Source: Paracoccaceae bacterium
GTDB lineage: Bacteria > Pseudomonadota > Alphaproteobacteria > Rhodobacterales > Rhodobacteraceae
NCBI GenBank assembly: GCA_026706985.1
Contig: JAPOXR010000036.1
Location: 1-55,005, forward strand
DNA length: 55,005 nt
Direction of reading: 5' to 3'
The translations under genes and the position numbers were made by a program. How positions within the stretch are numbered: the stretch's first letter is position 1; the number at the start of each line of letters is the position of its first letter. This document shows, one piece after another, positions 24,414 through 34,167 of this stretch. The notes under the pieces are model-generated. The model did not search any database. It saw only the letters and a list, made by a program, of their open reading frames with translations, and was not told where the DNA came from.

Positions 24414-25277
24414 ATGCACTTTTCCGAAAGGCACGATTACAAAGAACCAAGGCCTATGCTTGTGGAAAATGAGCTTCCAAGGGAACTGCGAAATCGCATC
24501 TGGAATGTACTTTTGTGGACCTATTTCGACGACATTGGCCATTCTGATATAATTGAACAATACTATAGTGAGTACTTTAACTCACTTACCGCCTATCTTC
24601 GGCACTCCTTCTTTAAAGTGGCCATAGATGAGCGCCCGACTTTCCCATCCGACGAATTGAAATTTGTTCGAAGCTGCTACTTCCGTCTCGAGTTCCCGGG
24701 ATTTTATGATTTTCTGGAAGAGATGGCGGGCGACGCTGTGCAGTCGATCCGCTGTCAATTTCACCCCATCGGCAGACAGGATCAATTCATTAGGAATTGC
24801 AACACAGTTTTGGAGCAGGAAAAGGCACAATTTCGTTTCATTTCAAACCTGCTCACGCCGATAACGAACGAAGTGGAGATGGGAGAGGTGGAAAGGGCAG
24901 TGTCCACAGTTGATGCCAGAGAACACATCCGCCGAGCGATTCAATACTACCGAGTTAAGAACGATCCAAGTTACCGCAATTCTGTCAAGGAGAGCATTTC
25001 AGCGGTAGAGGCCACCTACCGCAATATGACCGGACAAAAACACAAGAATATAGGACAAGCGCTTGACGACATGGCAAGGAAGGGAATGAATTTGCCCATA
25101 GCCCTGAAGGAAGGGTTCTCTAAGATTTACGGCTGGACCAGCGGTGAGGACGGTATACGGCACGCGCTGATGGAAAGTGGCCGCAGCGTAACCGAGGCCG
25201 AGGCGCGGCTCATGTTGGTTATGTGCTCAGCCTACGTGAACTATCTATTGAGTCTGCGTGATGCACAACTACAATGA
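24414..25277 (+). CDS. AbiJ-NTD4-like abortive-infection protein
   Basis: 287 residues, soluble. The N-terminus (MHFSERHDYKEPRPMLVENE, LPRELRNRIWNVLLW) has the pattern of the AbiJ N-terminal domain 4 seen in phage-defence proteins; this part is recalled from the family, not searched. The C-terminal half has SVKESISAVEATYRNMTGQK and a closing AEARLMLVMCSAYVNYLLS, a helical region also found in STM4504/CBY_0614-type proteins. AAAGG precedes the start. With the restriction-like gene and DUF3800 remnant it completes a small defence island. Base composition is more A/T-rich than the core genes, suggesting transfer. Confidence 0.7.
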   Translation: MHFSERHDYKEPRPMLVENELPRELRNRIWNVLLWTYFDDIGHSDIIEQYYSEYFNSLTAYLRHSFFKVAIDERPTFPSDELKFVRSCYFRLEFPGFYDFLEEMAGDAVQSIRCQFHPIGRQDQFIRNCNTVLEQEKAQFRFISNLLTPITNEVEMGEVERAVSTVDAREHIRRAIQYYRVKNDPSYRNSVKESISAVEATYRNMTGQKHKNIGQALDDMARKGMNLPIALKEGFSKIYGWTSGEDGIRHALMESGRSVTEAEARLMLVMCSAYVNYLLSLRDAQLQ

Positions 25278-25457
25278 AGGAAGGGTGACCTGTTAATGTT
25301 AACTTGACAGCCGCATTCATTCGATCGCCTTTTTTGTGATCAATTTCGGTTTTCCGTCTTTCAGCCGACCCGAGTTCCCGTTGGCGGGATCAAGAAGGAA
25401 ATTATCCAGTGCAGTGCCGGATGTGAGTAAGGTCAAATTTTTGGATAAGGTGACATT

Positions 25458-25997
25458 ATGGCGAAATCACTCATTGCATTGGCTGCCGGCGCCGCTGTGG
25501 TGGCGAGTGCGATTGCGGCGGTATCGCATACCGGTGCGACAGGCGTCGTGTTGCAGCGGATGGAGGCTATGTCCGAAATGTCCGCTTCCATGCGGGTGCT
25601 GGGTCCGATGATGCAGGGTCGCACGGATTGGAATGCGGACGCTTTGCGCGCGGCTGCTGAATTGATAGCCGGGCACGGTGCTGAAATGACAGAGCTGTTC
25701 CCGGAAGGCACCGGCGGGGCGCCGTCCCGGGCTACCCCTGCCGTCTGGTCTGAATGGGATGAATTCGCCCGGCTTGCGGATCTGCTGAAGGCGGCTTCGA
25801 CGGCACTTGCGGCTTCCGCTGACCAGGGGATGGTCGCCGGTGATGCGGAAAGTTCCAGTTTGGCAGGTGAATTGTCGGCGGGCACGCGTGCGGCGACCGA
25901 AGCACTGCTGGCACAGCTTCCGAATGGCGAGCTTTTCAGATTGGTCAATCAGACCTGCTCAGGCTGTCACTCAAAATACCGGGGTCGACGGAATTGA
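25458..25997 (+). CDS. Cytochrome c' (periplasmic)
   Basis: 179 residues with an N-terminal signal segment (SLIALAAGAAVVASAIAAV) and a C-terminal heme-binding CSGCHSKYR, the hallmark position of cytochrome c'. The rest is helical, as expected for the four-helix bundle. Members bind NO and other gases in the periplasm and are thought to protect against nitrosative stress. The next gene, an amidase, starts only about 20 bases downstream. Confidence 0.85.
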   Translation: MAKSLIALAAGAAVVASAIAAVSHTGATGVVLQRMEAMSEMSASMRVLGPMMQGRTDWNADALRAAAELIAGHGAEMTELFPEGTGGAPSRATPAVWSEWDEFARLADLLKAASTALAASADQGMVAGDAESSSLAGELSAGTRAATEALLAQLPNGELFRLVNQTCSGCHSKYRGRRN

Positions 25998-26016
25998 CAC
26001 CGGGCGGTCTGCACTG

Positions 26017-27351
26017 GTGAGCCGGAATGTCCTTGGGGCGGATGCCTGTGGTCTGGGCCGTGCGATCGAGGCTGGCCGGACTGACCCGGTTGAAATCACC
26101 GAAGCGTATTTCGATGCCATTCGGAGTTTTGACGGGTGGGAGAGGATTTTTGCCCGCCTGACTGAGGGCAGGGCTCTTGCCGAAGCCCGCGCGGCAACAG
26201 AGCGGGCGAAGCGCGGGATGCGGCTGTCGCCGCTCGATGGTGTGCCGCTGTCGTGGAAGGATTTGTTTGACAGTGCCGGTATTGCCACCGAAGCCGGCTC
26301 GGCGCTGCTGAAGGGGCGCATCCCGCGGCATGATGCCGAGGTGGTGCGAAGGGCGACGGCACTCGGTGCGGTCTGCCTGGGCAAGACCCATATGAGTGAA
26401 TTGGCGTTTTCCGGCCTCGGCGTGAACCCGGTGACCGCCACACCGCCATGCGTCAACGATCCGGAAGCCGCACCGGGCGGATCATCATCGGGTGCGGCGG
26501 CCTCGGTTGCTTTCAATCTCGCGGCGGGTGCGGTCGGCTCAGACACCGGCGGGTCGGTGCGTGTGCCGGCGGCGTGGAATGATCTTGTCGGGCTGAAAAC
26601 AAGCCTCGGCCGACTGCCGATGCAGGGAGTTGTGCCGCTGTGCCGAAGCTTCGATACGATCGGTCCGTTGACCCGGACGGTTACGGATGCGGCGGCAATG
26701 TTCAGCCTGTTGCTGGGACAGGTGCGGCCTCCGGCCATTGAGGGGGTGCGGCTTGAGAGGTGTCGATTCCTGATCCTGGCCGAGGGGATTGACCGGGCCC
26801 GCAGGGAGCCGCTGCGGAGCTTTGAATCCATTGTCGAAAAACTGCGTCAGGCAGGAGCGGCAATTGAGCACCGGCGGGTGACCGAAGTGGATATTGCGCT
26901 CGGTCATGCCGGCAATCTTTATGGTGCGGAAGCCTATGGGGAGTGGAAAGACAGGATCGAGGCGGATCCGGATGCGATGTTTGCGGAGGTGTTGAACCGG
27001 TTCCGTTCGGGCCGGGGCGTGGCCGGATGTGACTATGTGAGTTCCTGGAACACACTTCGTGATCTGCGCCGCAACTATAAAAGCAAGACTGCCGGTTTTG
27101 ACGCCGTGCTGTTACCGACAAGCCCGATTCTCCCGCCCAATCTCAGTAAACTGCTTGCCGACAGCCAATTCTTTGCCCGCGAAAATCTGCTGGCACTGGA
27201 AAATACGCGCTATGGTAATCTCATGGATGTTCCTGCTCTGACAATTCCGACTGCTGTGCCGTCGGCCGGCTTCATGTTGTTGGGTGAGAACGGACAGGAA
27301 ACGCGGCTGCTGCGTGTCGGGCGGGCCGTGGAAAAACTGATTTCGGGATGA
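26017..27351 (+). CDS. Amidase signature enzyme
   Basis: About 444 residues from the GTG at 26017. The Ser-Ser-Lys triad regions are visible: Lys in GVPLSWKDLFDSAG, the GGSSSGAAASVAF loop and GSDTGGSVRVPAAW. Such enzymes hydrolyse amides to carboxylate and ammonia; substrate cannot be told from sequence. The frame is open into the cytochrome c' gene, so the start is uncertain; GTG at 26017 is preferred because it follows the end of that gene and GGGCGG. It lacks partner subunits of GatCAB nearby. Confidence 0.88.
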   Translation: MSRNVLGADACGLGRAIEAGRTDPVEITEAYFDAIRSFDGWERIFARLTEGRALAEARAATERAKRGMRLSPLDGVPLSWKDLFDSAGIATEAGSALLKGRIPRHDAEVVRRATALGAVCLGKTHMSELAFSGLGVNPVTATPPCVNDPEAAPGGSSSGAAASVAFNLAAGAVGSDTGGSVRVPAAWNDLVGLKTSLGRLPMQGVVPLCRSFDTIGPLTRTVTDAAAMFSLLLGQVRPPAIEGVRLERCRFLILAEGIDRARREPLRSFESIVEKLRQAGAAIEHRRVTEVDIALGHAGNLYGAEAYGEWKDRIEADPDAMFAEVLNRFRSGRGVAGCDYVSSWNTLRDLRRNYKSKTAGFDAVLLPTSPILPPNLSKLLADSQFFARENLLALENTRYGNLMDVPALTIPTAVPSAGFMLLGENGQETRLLRVGRAVEKLISG

Positions 27352-27477
27352 TTGCAAAAAAGCCACAATTGGAGGCCTGACAGGCCTAAGCCTTTCAGCC
27401 GGACACTAGACCAGCCCGGATTTTCTCATTAAATTCCACCTCAACGGGGCAATACGATCCCGAATACGAGGCAGAGC

Positions 27478-28653
27478 ATGGATTTTCCGCAGCGGCTATC
27501 AGGGCTGCCAGAATATCCTTTTTCGAGATTGAGAAATCTCCTGGATCGGATACCGCCGGGCGATCGTATGATCGATCTGTCTGTCGGCGAGCCACGCCAT
27601 CCATTCCCGCAGAGTGTGGTTGAAACCGCTTTCCGGGAAGCGCAGGGATTTGGACGTTACCCGCCGAATAACGGCTCTGCCGGGCTGCTGCAGGCCATTT
27701 CCGACTGGCTGAAGCTGCGTTACAGGGTCGATATTGATTCCGAAACCCGTCTCCTGGCACTGAATGGCATGCGCGAGGGGCTGTTCAATTCCGGCCTCGC
27801 GCTGTGCCCGGAAAAGAAGAACGGTGCCACTCCCGCAATCCTGATTCCCAATCCTTTCTACCAGGTCTATGCCGCCGCCGCGGCGGCCGCGGGTGCCGAG
27901 CCGGTATTTGTGCCGGCGGTGAAGGAAACCGGGTATCTGCCGGATATTGCGTCTCTGCCGACGGCGTTACTGCAGCGGACGGCAATGCTTTATCTGTGCT
28001 CGCCATCGAATCCGCAGGGTGCGGTTGCCGGAAAGGATTATCTGCAGGAGCTGCTGAGATTGGCGGAGCGGCACCGTTTTCGGATTATGGCCGACGAGTG
28101 CTACGCTGAGATCTATCGCGGCGATCCGCCGGTCGGATTGCTGGAGGTTGCGGTGGAAATCGGCGCCGATCCCGAACTGTATGCGATTTTTCATTCCCTG
28201 TCGAAACGATCCAACCTGCCGGGACTGCGTTCCGGCTTTATGGCCGGCGGGCCGCAATCCATCGCCGCGATGAAAAAGCTGAAAGCCTATGCGGGCGCAC
28301 CGATTCCGACACCGCTACTGGCTGCCTCGGCAGAGGCCTGGAGCGACGAGTCGCATGTCGAGACAAGCCGAGAAGCGTATCGGGTGAAATTCCAGCTTGC
28401 CGACGAAATACTCGGCGGGTTTGCCGGATACCGACGGCCTGAGGCGGGGTTTTTCCTGTGGCTGAATGTCGGCGACGGCGAAAGCACCACCGTCAGATTG
28501 TGGAGCCAGACCGGTCTCAGAGTGCTGCCCGGGGCCTATCTGGGGCGCACCGAAAACGGCGTCAATCCCGGATCAGACTATATCCGTGTCGCACTTGTCA
28601 CAGAAATCGATGAACTGCGGGTTAGCCTTGAAAGGCTGCGCGGCTGCATCTGA
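27478..28653 (+). CDS. Class I/II aminotransferase, DapC-like
   Basis: 391 residues, fold type I PLP enzyme: LSVGEPRHPFP, NGMREGLFNSG, CSPSNPQGAV, DECYAEIYRG and the PLP-binding Lys in HSLSKRSNLPGLRSGF. It resembles N-succinyl-diaminopimelate aminotransferases. In alphaproteobacteria this gene commonly sits just before ftsK and lolA, as here. It would act in lysine and cell-wall precursor synthesis, in line with dapF later in the window. Confidence 0.85.
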   Translation: MDFPQRLSGLPEYPFSRLRNLLDRIPPGDRMIDLSVGEPRHPFPQSVVETAFREAQGFGRYPPNNGSAGLLQAISDWLKLRYRVDIDSETRLLALNGMREGLFNSGLALCPEKKNGATPAILIPNPFYQVYAAAAAAAGAEPVFVPAVKETGYLPDIASLPTALLQRTAMLYLCSPSNPQGAVAGKDYLQELLRLAERHRFRIMADECYAEIYRGDPPVGLLEVAVEIGADPELYAIFHSLSKRSNLPGLRSGFMAGGPQSIAAMKKLKAYAGAPIPTPLLAASAEAWSDESHVETSREAYRVKFQLADEILGGFAGYRRPEAGFFLWLNVGDGESTTVRLWSQTGLRVLPGAYLGRTENGVNPGSDYIRVALVTEIDELRVSLERLRGCI

Positions 28654-28673
28654 AATTTTCCAGGGAAAGAGTG

Positions 28674-31169
28674 ATGACGTTTCAACTCAGACAACGCGAA
28701 CCCTTAATGGACAGCCGCATGCGGCAGGCGATCAAGCGCCGCAGCGAAGAGGCGGTCGGTCTTGCCCTGCTGGCGACCGGCGCGGTTTTTGCGATCGGGG
28801 TCGCAACCTACTCGCCGGATGATGCCGGTATGCTGGTTGCGAATAACTATCCGGTGCAGAATCTGCTCGGGCGCACCGGCGCCGATTTGATCAGCCGGTT
28901 CATAGGCACCATTGGAGTTGTGACTTGGGCGTTGCCCCTGTTTCTCTGGATCTGGGGATTACGGTTCCTGCTACACGCCGGCGGCGAGCGATTTCTCGTG
29001 CGCAGCATATTTTTCCCATTCCTGGTATTGGCCGCCTCAGCCACCGCGACAACTTTTCCATCACCCGAATCCTGGCCGCATTATTTCGGCCAGGGAGGTC
29101 TGCTGGGAGATTCCCTTGTGGGTGCGCTGTATTATGTTCTGCGGTCTGAATTTCTCACGAGCACAGAGGCATTCCGATATCTGTCGATCGGGGTAACCGC
29201 CGTGCTGGCGATGCTTGCGTTCGGAATTACCCTGACCGGCCTGCGGCGCTTTACCGGGCTGTTGATGAAATCCTGTTTCCGGGCTCTTGCCGCCATTTTC
29301 GGATTTTCGCTGCGCGGCTTCAGCAGAGAGACGGAAGAAGATGCGGTGGATGATGAATTTGACGAATACGAGACGGAGACAGAGGATTGGTCCGAGGATC
29401 GGGGTCGGTCCCGTTTCGGTTTTCTCCGGCGTCTGCCGCGTCTTGGCGGTGCCGCCCGGCAGGCCGGATCGGGTGCGAATGACAGGCACGAGCCGAGGCT
29501 GACCAGGGATACGGAGCTGTCGGAGCATGAGTTTGAGGGACTGCCGCCGGTCGACGATGAGATAGCTGCCGAAAGGTTGAGAGCGGTTGTTGAGCCCCGG
29601 CAGATAAAAAAACGTCCGATCAGCCGCAAAGCGATGCAGGAAACCCAGCCGCCGCTGATCGCCGAGGAAGAGACGGAGTTCTATGCCGGACCGCCGATCT
29701 CGCTCCTGCAGGAACCGGATGAGGAGCCGCATCTCCAGCATAATTCACAGGCACTCGAGGAAAACGCCCGCATGCTGGAATCCGTGTTGAGCGATTATGG
29801 TGTGCATGGAAAGATTGCCAATGTCCGGCCCGGCCCGGTGGTCACGCTTTATGAGTTGATGCCGGAACCGGGCCTCAAAGCCAGCCGGGTCATCGGACTC
29901 GCGGATGATATCGCCCGCAACATGTCGGCGCTCTCGGCACGCATTTCGACTGTGCCCGGACGCAATGTGATCGGCATTGAATTGCCAAATGATTCCCGGG
30001 AAACTGTCTTTCTCAAGGAGTTGATCGCTGACCGGAATTTCGGCGACTCTTCGATGGAACTTGCGATCGCGCTCGGCAAGGATATCGGCGGTGATCCAAA
30101 ATTTGTTGATCTTTCCCGGATGCCGCATCTGCTCATCGCCGGCACCACCGGATCCGGAAAATCGGTGGCGATTAACACTCTTATTCTGAGTTTGCTGTAC
30201 CGGTTGTCACCGGAAGAATGCCGTTTCATCATGATTGATCCGAAAATGCTGGAACTCAGCGTTTATGACGGAATTCCGCATCTTCTGTCGCCGGTCGTGA
30301 CCGATCCGAAAAAAGCCGTGGTGGCGCTGAAATGGGTCGCCGCCGAGATGGCGGAACGATACCGCAAGATGAATTTTCTGGGTGTGCGCAAACTACCGAC
30401 ATTCAATGACAGAGTTCGTGAGGCGCAGCGTACCGGCAAGAAGCTGATCCGTCGGGTCCAGGCCGGATATGACGAATATGGCGATCCGATAATTGTTGAA
30501 GAGGAGCTGGATGCGGAGCCGCTTCCCTATATTGTTGTGATTGTTGACGAAATGGCCGAGTTGATGTGCTCGGTCCGCAAGGATGTAGAGCAATGTATTC
30601 AACGCATTGCGCAGATGGCGCGGGCTTCCGGCATCCATATCGTCATGGCTACGCAGCGGCCGTCGGTGGATGTGATCACAGGAACCATCAAGGCCAATTT
30701 CCCGGCGCGCGTGTCCTTTCAGGTCACCACCAAGGTCGACAGCCGGACAATACTCGGTGAACAGGGTGCAGAGCAGCTGCTCGGCAGGGGTGACATGCTG
30801 TATATGTCGGGCGGCGCCCAGATCAGCCGGATCCACGGGCCGTTTGTGACCGACGAAGAGGTTGAGCAGATCGTCAGCCACCTGAAACAGTCCGGCTCGC
30901 CCGAATATGTGCATGAAGTCCTCGAAGGGCCCGATCAGGACGTTGCCGATACGCTCGGTCTCGGCGCAACCTCCTCGGCGGCCGATTCGGAGTATGACAT
31001 GGCCGTGCATATCGTGCTGCGGGACAGAAAATGCTCCACATCCTACATTCAGAGGAAGATGGAGATCGGCTACAACAAGGCCGCGCGCCTGGTTGAACGG
31101 ATGGAGGAGGAAGGGCTGATCAGTCCGGCCAACCATGTTGGGAAGCGTGAGATTCTCAGGCCTGAGTGA
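28674..31169 (+). CDS. ftsK: DNA translocase FtsK
   Basis: About 831 residues. Four N-terminal membrane segments (VGLALLATGAVFAIGVAT, TIGVVTWALPLFLWIWG, SIFFPFLVLAASATA, YLSIGVTAVLAMLAFGI) precede an acidic, low-complexity linker (about 215-340), the RecA-like motor with Walker A GTTGSGKSVAINTL and Walker B IVVIVDEMAELM, and the winged-helix gamma domain (STSYIQRKMEIGYNKAARLV) that reads KOPS sites. It couples chromosome segregation to division at the septum. AGGGA precedes the ATG at 28674. Confidence 0.97.
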   Translation: MTFQLRQREPLMDSRMRQAIKRRSEEAVGLALLATGAVFAIGVATYSPDDAGMLVANNYPVQNLLGRTGADLISRFIGTIGVVTWALPLFLWIWGLRFLLHAGGERFLVRSIFFPFLVLAASATATTFPSPESWPHYFGQGGLLGDSLVGALYYVLRSEFLTSTEAFRYLSIGVTAVLAMLAFGITLTGLRRFTGLLMKSCFRALAAIFGFSLRGFSRETEEDAVDDEFDEYETETEDWSEDRGRSRFGFLRRLPRLGGAARQAGSGANDRHEPRLTRDTELSEHEFEGLPPVDDEIAAERLRAVVEPRQIKKRPISRKAMQETQPPLIAEEETEFYAGPPISLLQEPDEEPHLQHNSQALEENARMLESVLSDYGVHGKIANVRPGPVVTLYELMPEPGLKASRVIGLADDIARNMSALSARISTVPGRNVIGIELPNDSRETVFLKELIADRNFGDSSMELAIALGKDIGGDPKFVDLSRMPHLLIAGTTGSGKSVAINTLILSLLYRLSPEECRFIMIDPKMLELSVYDGIPHLLSPVVTDPKKAVVALKWVAAEMAERYRKMNFLGVRKLPTFNDRVREAQRTGKKLIRRVQAGYDEYGDPIIVEEELDAEPLPYIVVIVDEMAELMCSVRKDVEQCIQRIAQMARASGIHIVMATQRPSVDVITGTIKANFPARVSFQVTTKVDSRTILGEQGAEQLLGRGDMLYMSGGAQISRIHGPFVTDEEVEQIVSHLKQSGSPEYVHEVLEGPDQDVADTLGLGATSSAADSEYDMAVHIVLRDRKCSTSYIQRKMEIGYNKAARLVERMEEEGLISPANHVGKREILRPE

Positions 31170-31788
31170 TGCCGTCAGGCTTGTTCTGGCGGTGGTGCTT
31201 CTACAGGCCGCACCGCCGGCGATAGCCGAGACCACGGATGCCGATACCGCGGCGCCACAGGTGAGTCTGGAGTCGCTGTCGGATTATCTGCGGAATCTTT
31301 CCAGCGGGTGGGCGCAATTCACTCAGATAAATTCCGATGGCACCATCTCGACCGGTACCCTGCTGGTCAACCGGCCGTCATATGCCCGCATTGAATATGA
31401 CCCGCCGGCGGCGGCCCTGTTGATCGCGGATTCGCGCCGCGTCGCCATATTTGATCTGAAATCCAACACCGAGCCGTTGATTTACCCGATTTCGGCAACG
31501 CCCTTCTATTATCTCTTGAATGAGGAGATCGATTTCAGCGATCCGGAAAAGGTGACCGGTCACCGGATCGGTCATTCATCCAGTGAGATCGCTCTGCCTG
31601 TCCAACAGGCGGACGGATCAATCCGCCTCCTGTTTCACCATGATCCGATCCGCATTGCCGGATGGTCCTTTATCGATCGGTTCGGCCAGCAGATACGGAT
31701 GCAGCTCGGTGAGTTCGGCACCGATATCGTTTTCCAGCCCGAAATATTCGATATCGACGACGAAATCCGCCGCCGCCGATCCCGATAA
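31135..31788 (+). CDS. lolA: Outer-membrane lipoprotein carrier LolA
   Basis: 217 residues with a signal peptide (VRLVLAVVLLQAAPPAIA). The half-barrel pattern is visible: WAQFTQINSDGTISTGTLLV, RPSYARIEYDPP, VAIFDLKSNTEPLIYPI and PFYYLLNEEIDF. It ferries lipoproteins across the periplasm from LolCDE to the outer membrane. The start lies inside the end of ftsK (35-base overlap), a common arrangement in this group. Confidence 0.88.
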   Translation: MLGSVRFSGLSDAVRLVLAVVLLQAAPPAIAETTDADTAAPQVSLESLSDYLRNLSSGWAQFTQINSDGTISTGTLLVNRPSYARIEYDPPAAALLIADSRRVAIFDLKSNTEPLIYPISATPFYYLLNEEIDFSDPEKVTGHRIGHSSSEIALPVQQADGSIRLLFHHDPIRIAGWSFIDRFGQQIRMQLGEFGTDIVFQPEIFDIDDEIRRRRSR

Positions 31789-31795
31789 TTCCCGG

Positions 31796-32368
31796 TTAAG
31801 GTCGACAGCCCTCAAGCTGGTTCCGGTACATTCTTTCCCGATCAACCAGATTGTCAGCGACTTTGATCAACCATGGTTCGCCGAGATAGGATTTGTCGCC
31901 GAAACCGGCATGTCCCTGATGGTAGGCGAGATACTGGTTGCGGACATCCGATTTGGCGATACCGTATTTCTTGGTTGTGATATCCGAATACCAACCCATG
32001 AACTCAACCGCATCGCCGAAATCCGATCTGCTGGCGAATCGTTTGCCGGTCTGTTCCCGGTACCAGTCCCAAGTGCCGTCGATAACCTGTGCATAGCCAT
32101 AGGCGGATGACTGCCGTTTCCAGGGAATGAATCCGAAGAGCTTTTTGCGTGGTGTTTTCGCGCGCTGCTGAAACTTGCTTTCCTGCCAGAGGATCGCCAT
32201 TTGCACCGATGTCGGCAACTGCCAGCGGCGTTCGACATTCCGCATCTCAAAAAACCATTCCGGCTTTTGCCGGATTATCGAACAGGCGTCATCGATATTT
32301 GTCGGCGGTCCCAAATCAAAAGAAGAACACGCTGCAAGCGCGACGACCAATACAAGCCGTCTCAACAT
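31796..32368 (-). CDS. Lipoprotein lytic transglycosylase-like (SLT domain)
   Basis: 190 residues. A lipobox (LVVALAACSS) predicts lipidation at the Cys. The SLT fold has the catalytic Glu in MAILWQESKFQ, AYGYAQVIDGTWDWY and YLAYHQGHAGF. It should cleave peptidoglycan glycan strands with formation of 1,6-anhydro ends. It converges on lolA with only seven bases between the ends. Confidence 0.87.
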   Translation of the reverse strand: MLRRLVLVVALAACSSFDLGPPTNIDDACSIIRQKPEWFFEMRNVERRWQLPTSVQMAILWQESKFQQRAKTPRKKLFGFIPWKRQSSAYGYAQVIDGTWDWYREQTGKRFASRSDFGDAVEFMGWYSDITTKKYGIAKSDVRNQYLAYHQGHAGFGDKSYLGEPWLIKVADNLVDRERMYRNQLEGCRP

Positions 32369-32554
32369 GCTTCTGCCTCATTTCTGCCTCTGAAACATTG
32401 TAGCGTATAATGCTTCTTTTCGCCACCCTTGCCGCCGATGCCGGGAGATGTGCGGCAAAGCGATGCTAATTAGCGTTGTTGACGCAACAGTTGTGATGCA
32501 TTGGCGTGGTTTGCGTTTTATGCTTTGTCAGCACCGACTTTCGTGAAGGAGAGC

Positions 32555-33646
32555 ATGGGAATGGATTTGGCGCCCGCACCGCGGGAGATTCTGGCCAGGG
32601 CACTCAGCGATCTGCGAATCGGTTTGCCGGTGGCGGTTATGGATGCCGGAGCCGGTATTCTGCTGCTTGCCGCGGAATCGACCGCTGACGCGCGGCTGAA
32701 TTGGATTCTGCGGCAGGATGGTGCGGTGATGACGGTAACCGTGCGGCGGGCGGAAACGCTGAAGGCACGGGTTTATGATGGCGACATTGCCCGTTTGCGC
32801 CCACCACCCGACGCTGACTGCAGGTGGGTCCGATCAGTGGCGGATCCGGCTCTGGATCTGCGGTTTCCGCTTAAGGGGCCGTTTTTCTCCGACCGTGGCG
32901 GCCCGCTGGCGCTGCATCGGGCCGGCATCGAGTTGATGCGGCGCACCCGCTTGCTTCCCGCAGCGCTGTCCTGCCCGGTCACGGATGCCGGCGGGTTCGC
33001 CGCCGCCCACGGCCTGGCATGCCTGACCGTGGAAATGATCTCGTCAGAACACGGCGAGGGTAATGCGCTGTCGCCGGCAGCCGCCTTGCTGCCGCTGGCG
33101 GATTGCCCACAGGCGCGGATCCGGGTTTTCCGTACGCCCGACGGGACCGAGGACCAGACTGTCATTGAGATTGGCGAACCTACGCGGGATGAACCGGTAT
33201 TGACCCGGATTCATTCGGCTTGTTTCACCGGCGACGTTCTCGGTTCACTGAAATGCGACTGCGGGCAGCAGTTGCGTTCAGCGGTCAGGCTGATCGCCGA
33301 GGCGGGAAGCGGGTTGCTGCTCTATCTGAACCAGGAGGGCCGCGGTATCGGATTGACAAACAAGGTCCGCGCTTACGCATTGCAGGATCAGGGTTTTGAT
33401 ACTGTCGAGGCCAATCACCGGCTGGGTTTCGAGGATGATGAGAGAGATTTCAGGGTCGCCGGCGGTATTCTGAGACAAATGGGCTATTCCCGGGCGCGGC
33501 TATTGACCAATAATCCGTCCAAGATTCAGAAACTGCAGGCGCAGGGCATTGAAGTGACAGAGCGGATTCCGCTCACCACAGCTGCAAATCCATTCAACGA
33601 AGCCTATCTGACGACCAAGGCGAAAAAGAGCGGCCATATCCTGTGA
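32555..33646 (+). CDS. ribA: GTP cyclohydrolase II with N-terminal extension
   Basis: About 363 residues from ATG at 32555, which follows AAGGAG. The C-terminal part is a complete RibA: HSACFTGDVLGSLKCDCGQQ with zinc-binding Cys, LYLNQEGRGIGLTNKVRAY, LGFEDDERDF and LLTNNPSKIQKL. It opens GTP to the first riboflavin precursor. The first 170 residues resemble a degenerate RibB-like (DHBP synthase) domain without its catalytic acidic cluster, typical of alphaproteobacterial RibA proteins. Its stop overlaps the next gene (GTGA). Confidence 0.92.
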   Translation: MGMDLAPAPREILARALSDLRIGLPVAVMDAGAGILLLAAESTADARLNWILRQDGAVMTVTVRRAETLKARVYDGDIARLRPPPDADCRWVRSVADPALDLRFPLKGPFFSDRGGPLALHRAGIELMRRTRLLPAALSCPVTDAGGFAAAHGLACLTVEMISSEHGEGNALSPAAALLPLADCPQARIRVFRTPDGTEDQTVIEIGEPTRDEPVLTRIHSACFTGDVLGSLKCDCGQQLRSAVRLIAEAGSGLLLYLNQEGRGIGLTNKVRAYALQDQGFDTVEANHRLGFEDDERDFRVAGGILRQMGYSRARLLTNNPSKIQKLQAQGIEVTERIPLTTAANPFNEAYLTTKAKKSGHIL

Positions 33647-34167
33647 TTGCCGGCAACGGGGATATTGTGGTGACGCGCCGGCAGGCACACTTTCTCGGCA
33701 GACGATTCCCCTGCGCCATCGGACGGGCCGGATTTTGCGCCCACAAACGCGAAGGCGATGGGACGACACCGATCGGCATCTTTCGCATTCTCGGCGCATT
33801 GTTCCGTCCCGACAGATTCAACGGCGGAATTCTGCCGGGTGCCAGCCCGATCGGATTCCGCGATATCTGGTCCGACGACCCATCCGACACGGCCTATAAT
33901 CAGCTGCTTCCCGGGGCGCACCCCTATCCGAAGGGGCATGAGCGTCTGTCGCGGCCCGACCCGCTTTATGATCTGATTCTGCCCATCGATTACAATTGGC
34001 CCGACCCGGTGCCGGGAAAGGGGTCGGCGATCTTCCTGCATCGCTGGCGCAGTCCTCACCATCCCACCGAGGGCTGTGTGGCATTCGCTTTCACGGATTT
34101 GATCTGGATTGCCGCCCGCGTCACCAGCCGCACGCGATTGATTGTCGGAACCGGCGCCGTGCGTTAA
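33643..34167 (+). CDS. L,D-transpeptidase (YkuD family)
   Basis: 174 residues. The catalytic motif HRWRSPHHPTEGCVAF carries His and the nucleophile Cys; GDGTTPIGIFRI near the N-terminus is also characteristic. No signal peptide is evident. It starts at GTG 33643 inside the ribA stop, so it is translationally coupled. Family members form 3-3 peptidoglycan crosslinks or attach proteins to the wall. Confidence 0.87.
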   Translation: MIAGNGDIVVTRRQAHFLGRRFPCAIGRAGFCAHKREGDGTTPIGIFRILGALFRPDRFNGGILPGASPIGFRDIWSDDPSDTAYNQLLPGAHPYPKGHERLSRPDPLYDLILPIDYNWPDPVPGKGSAIFLHRWRSPHHPTEGCVAFAFTDLIWIAARVTSRTRLIVGTGAVR

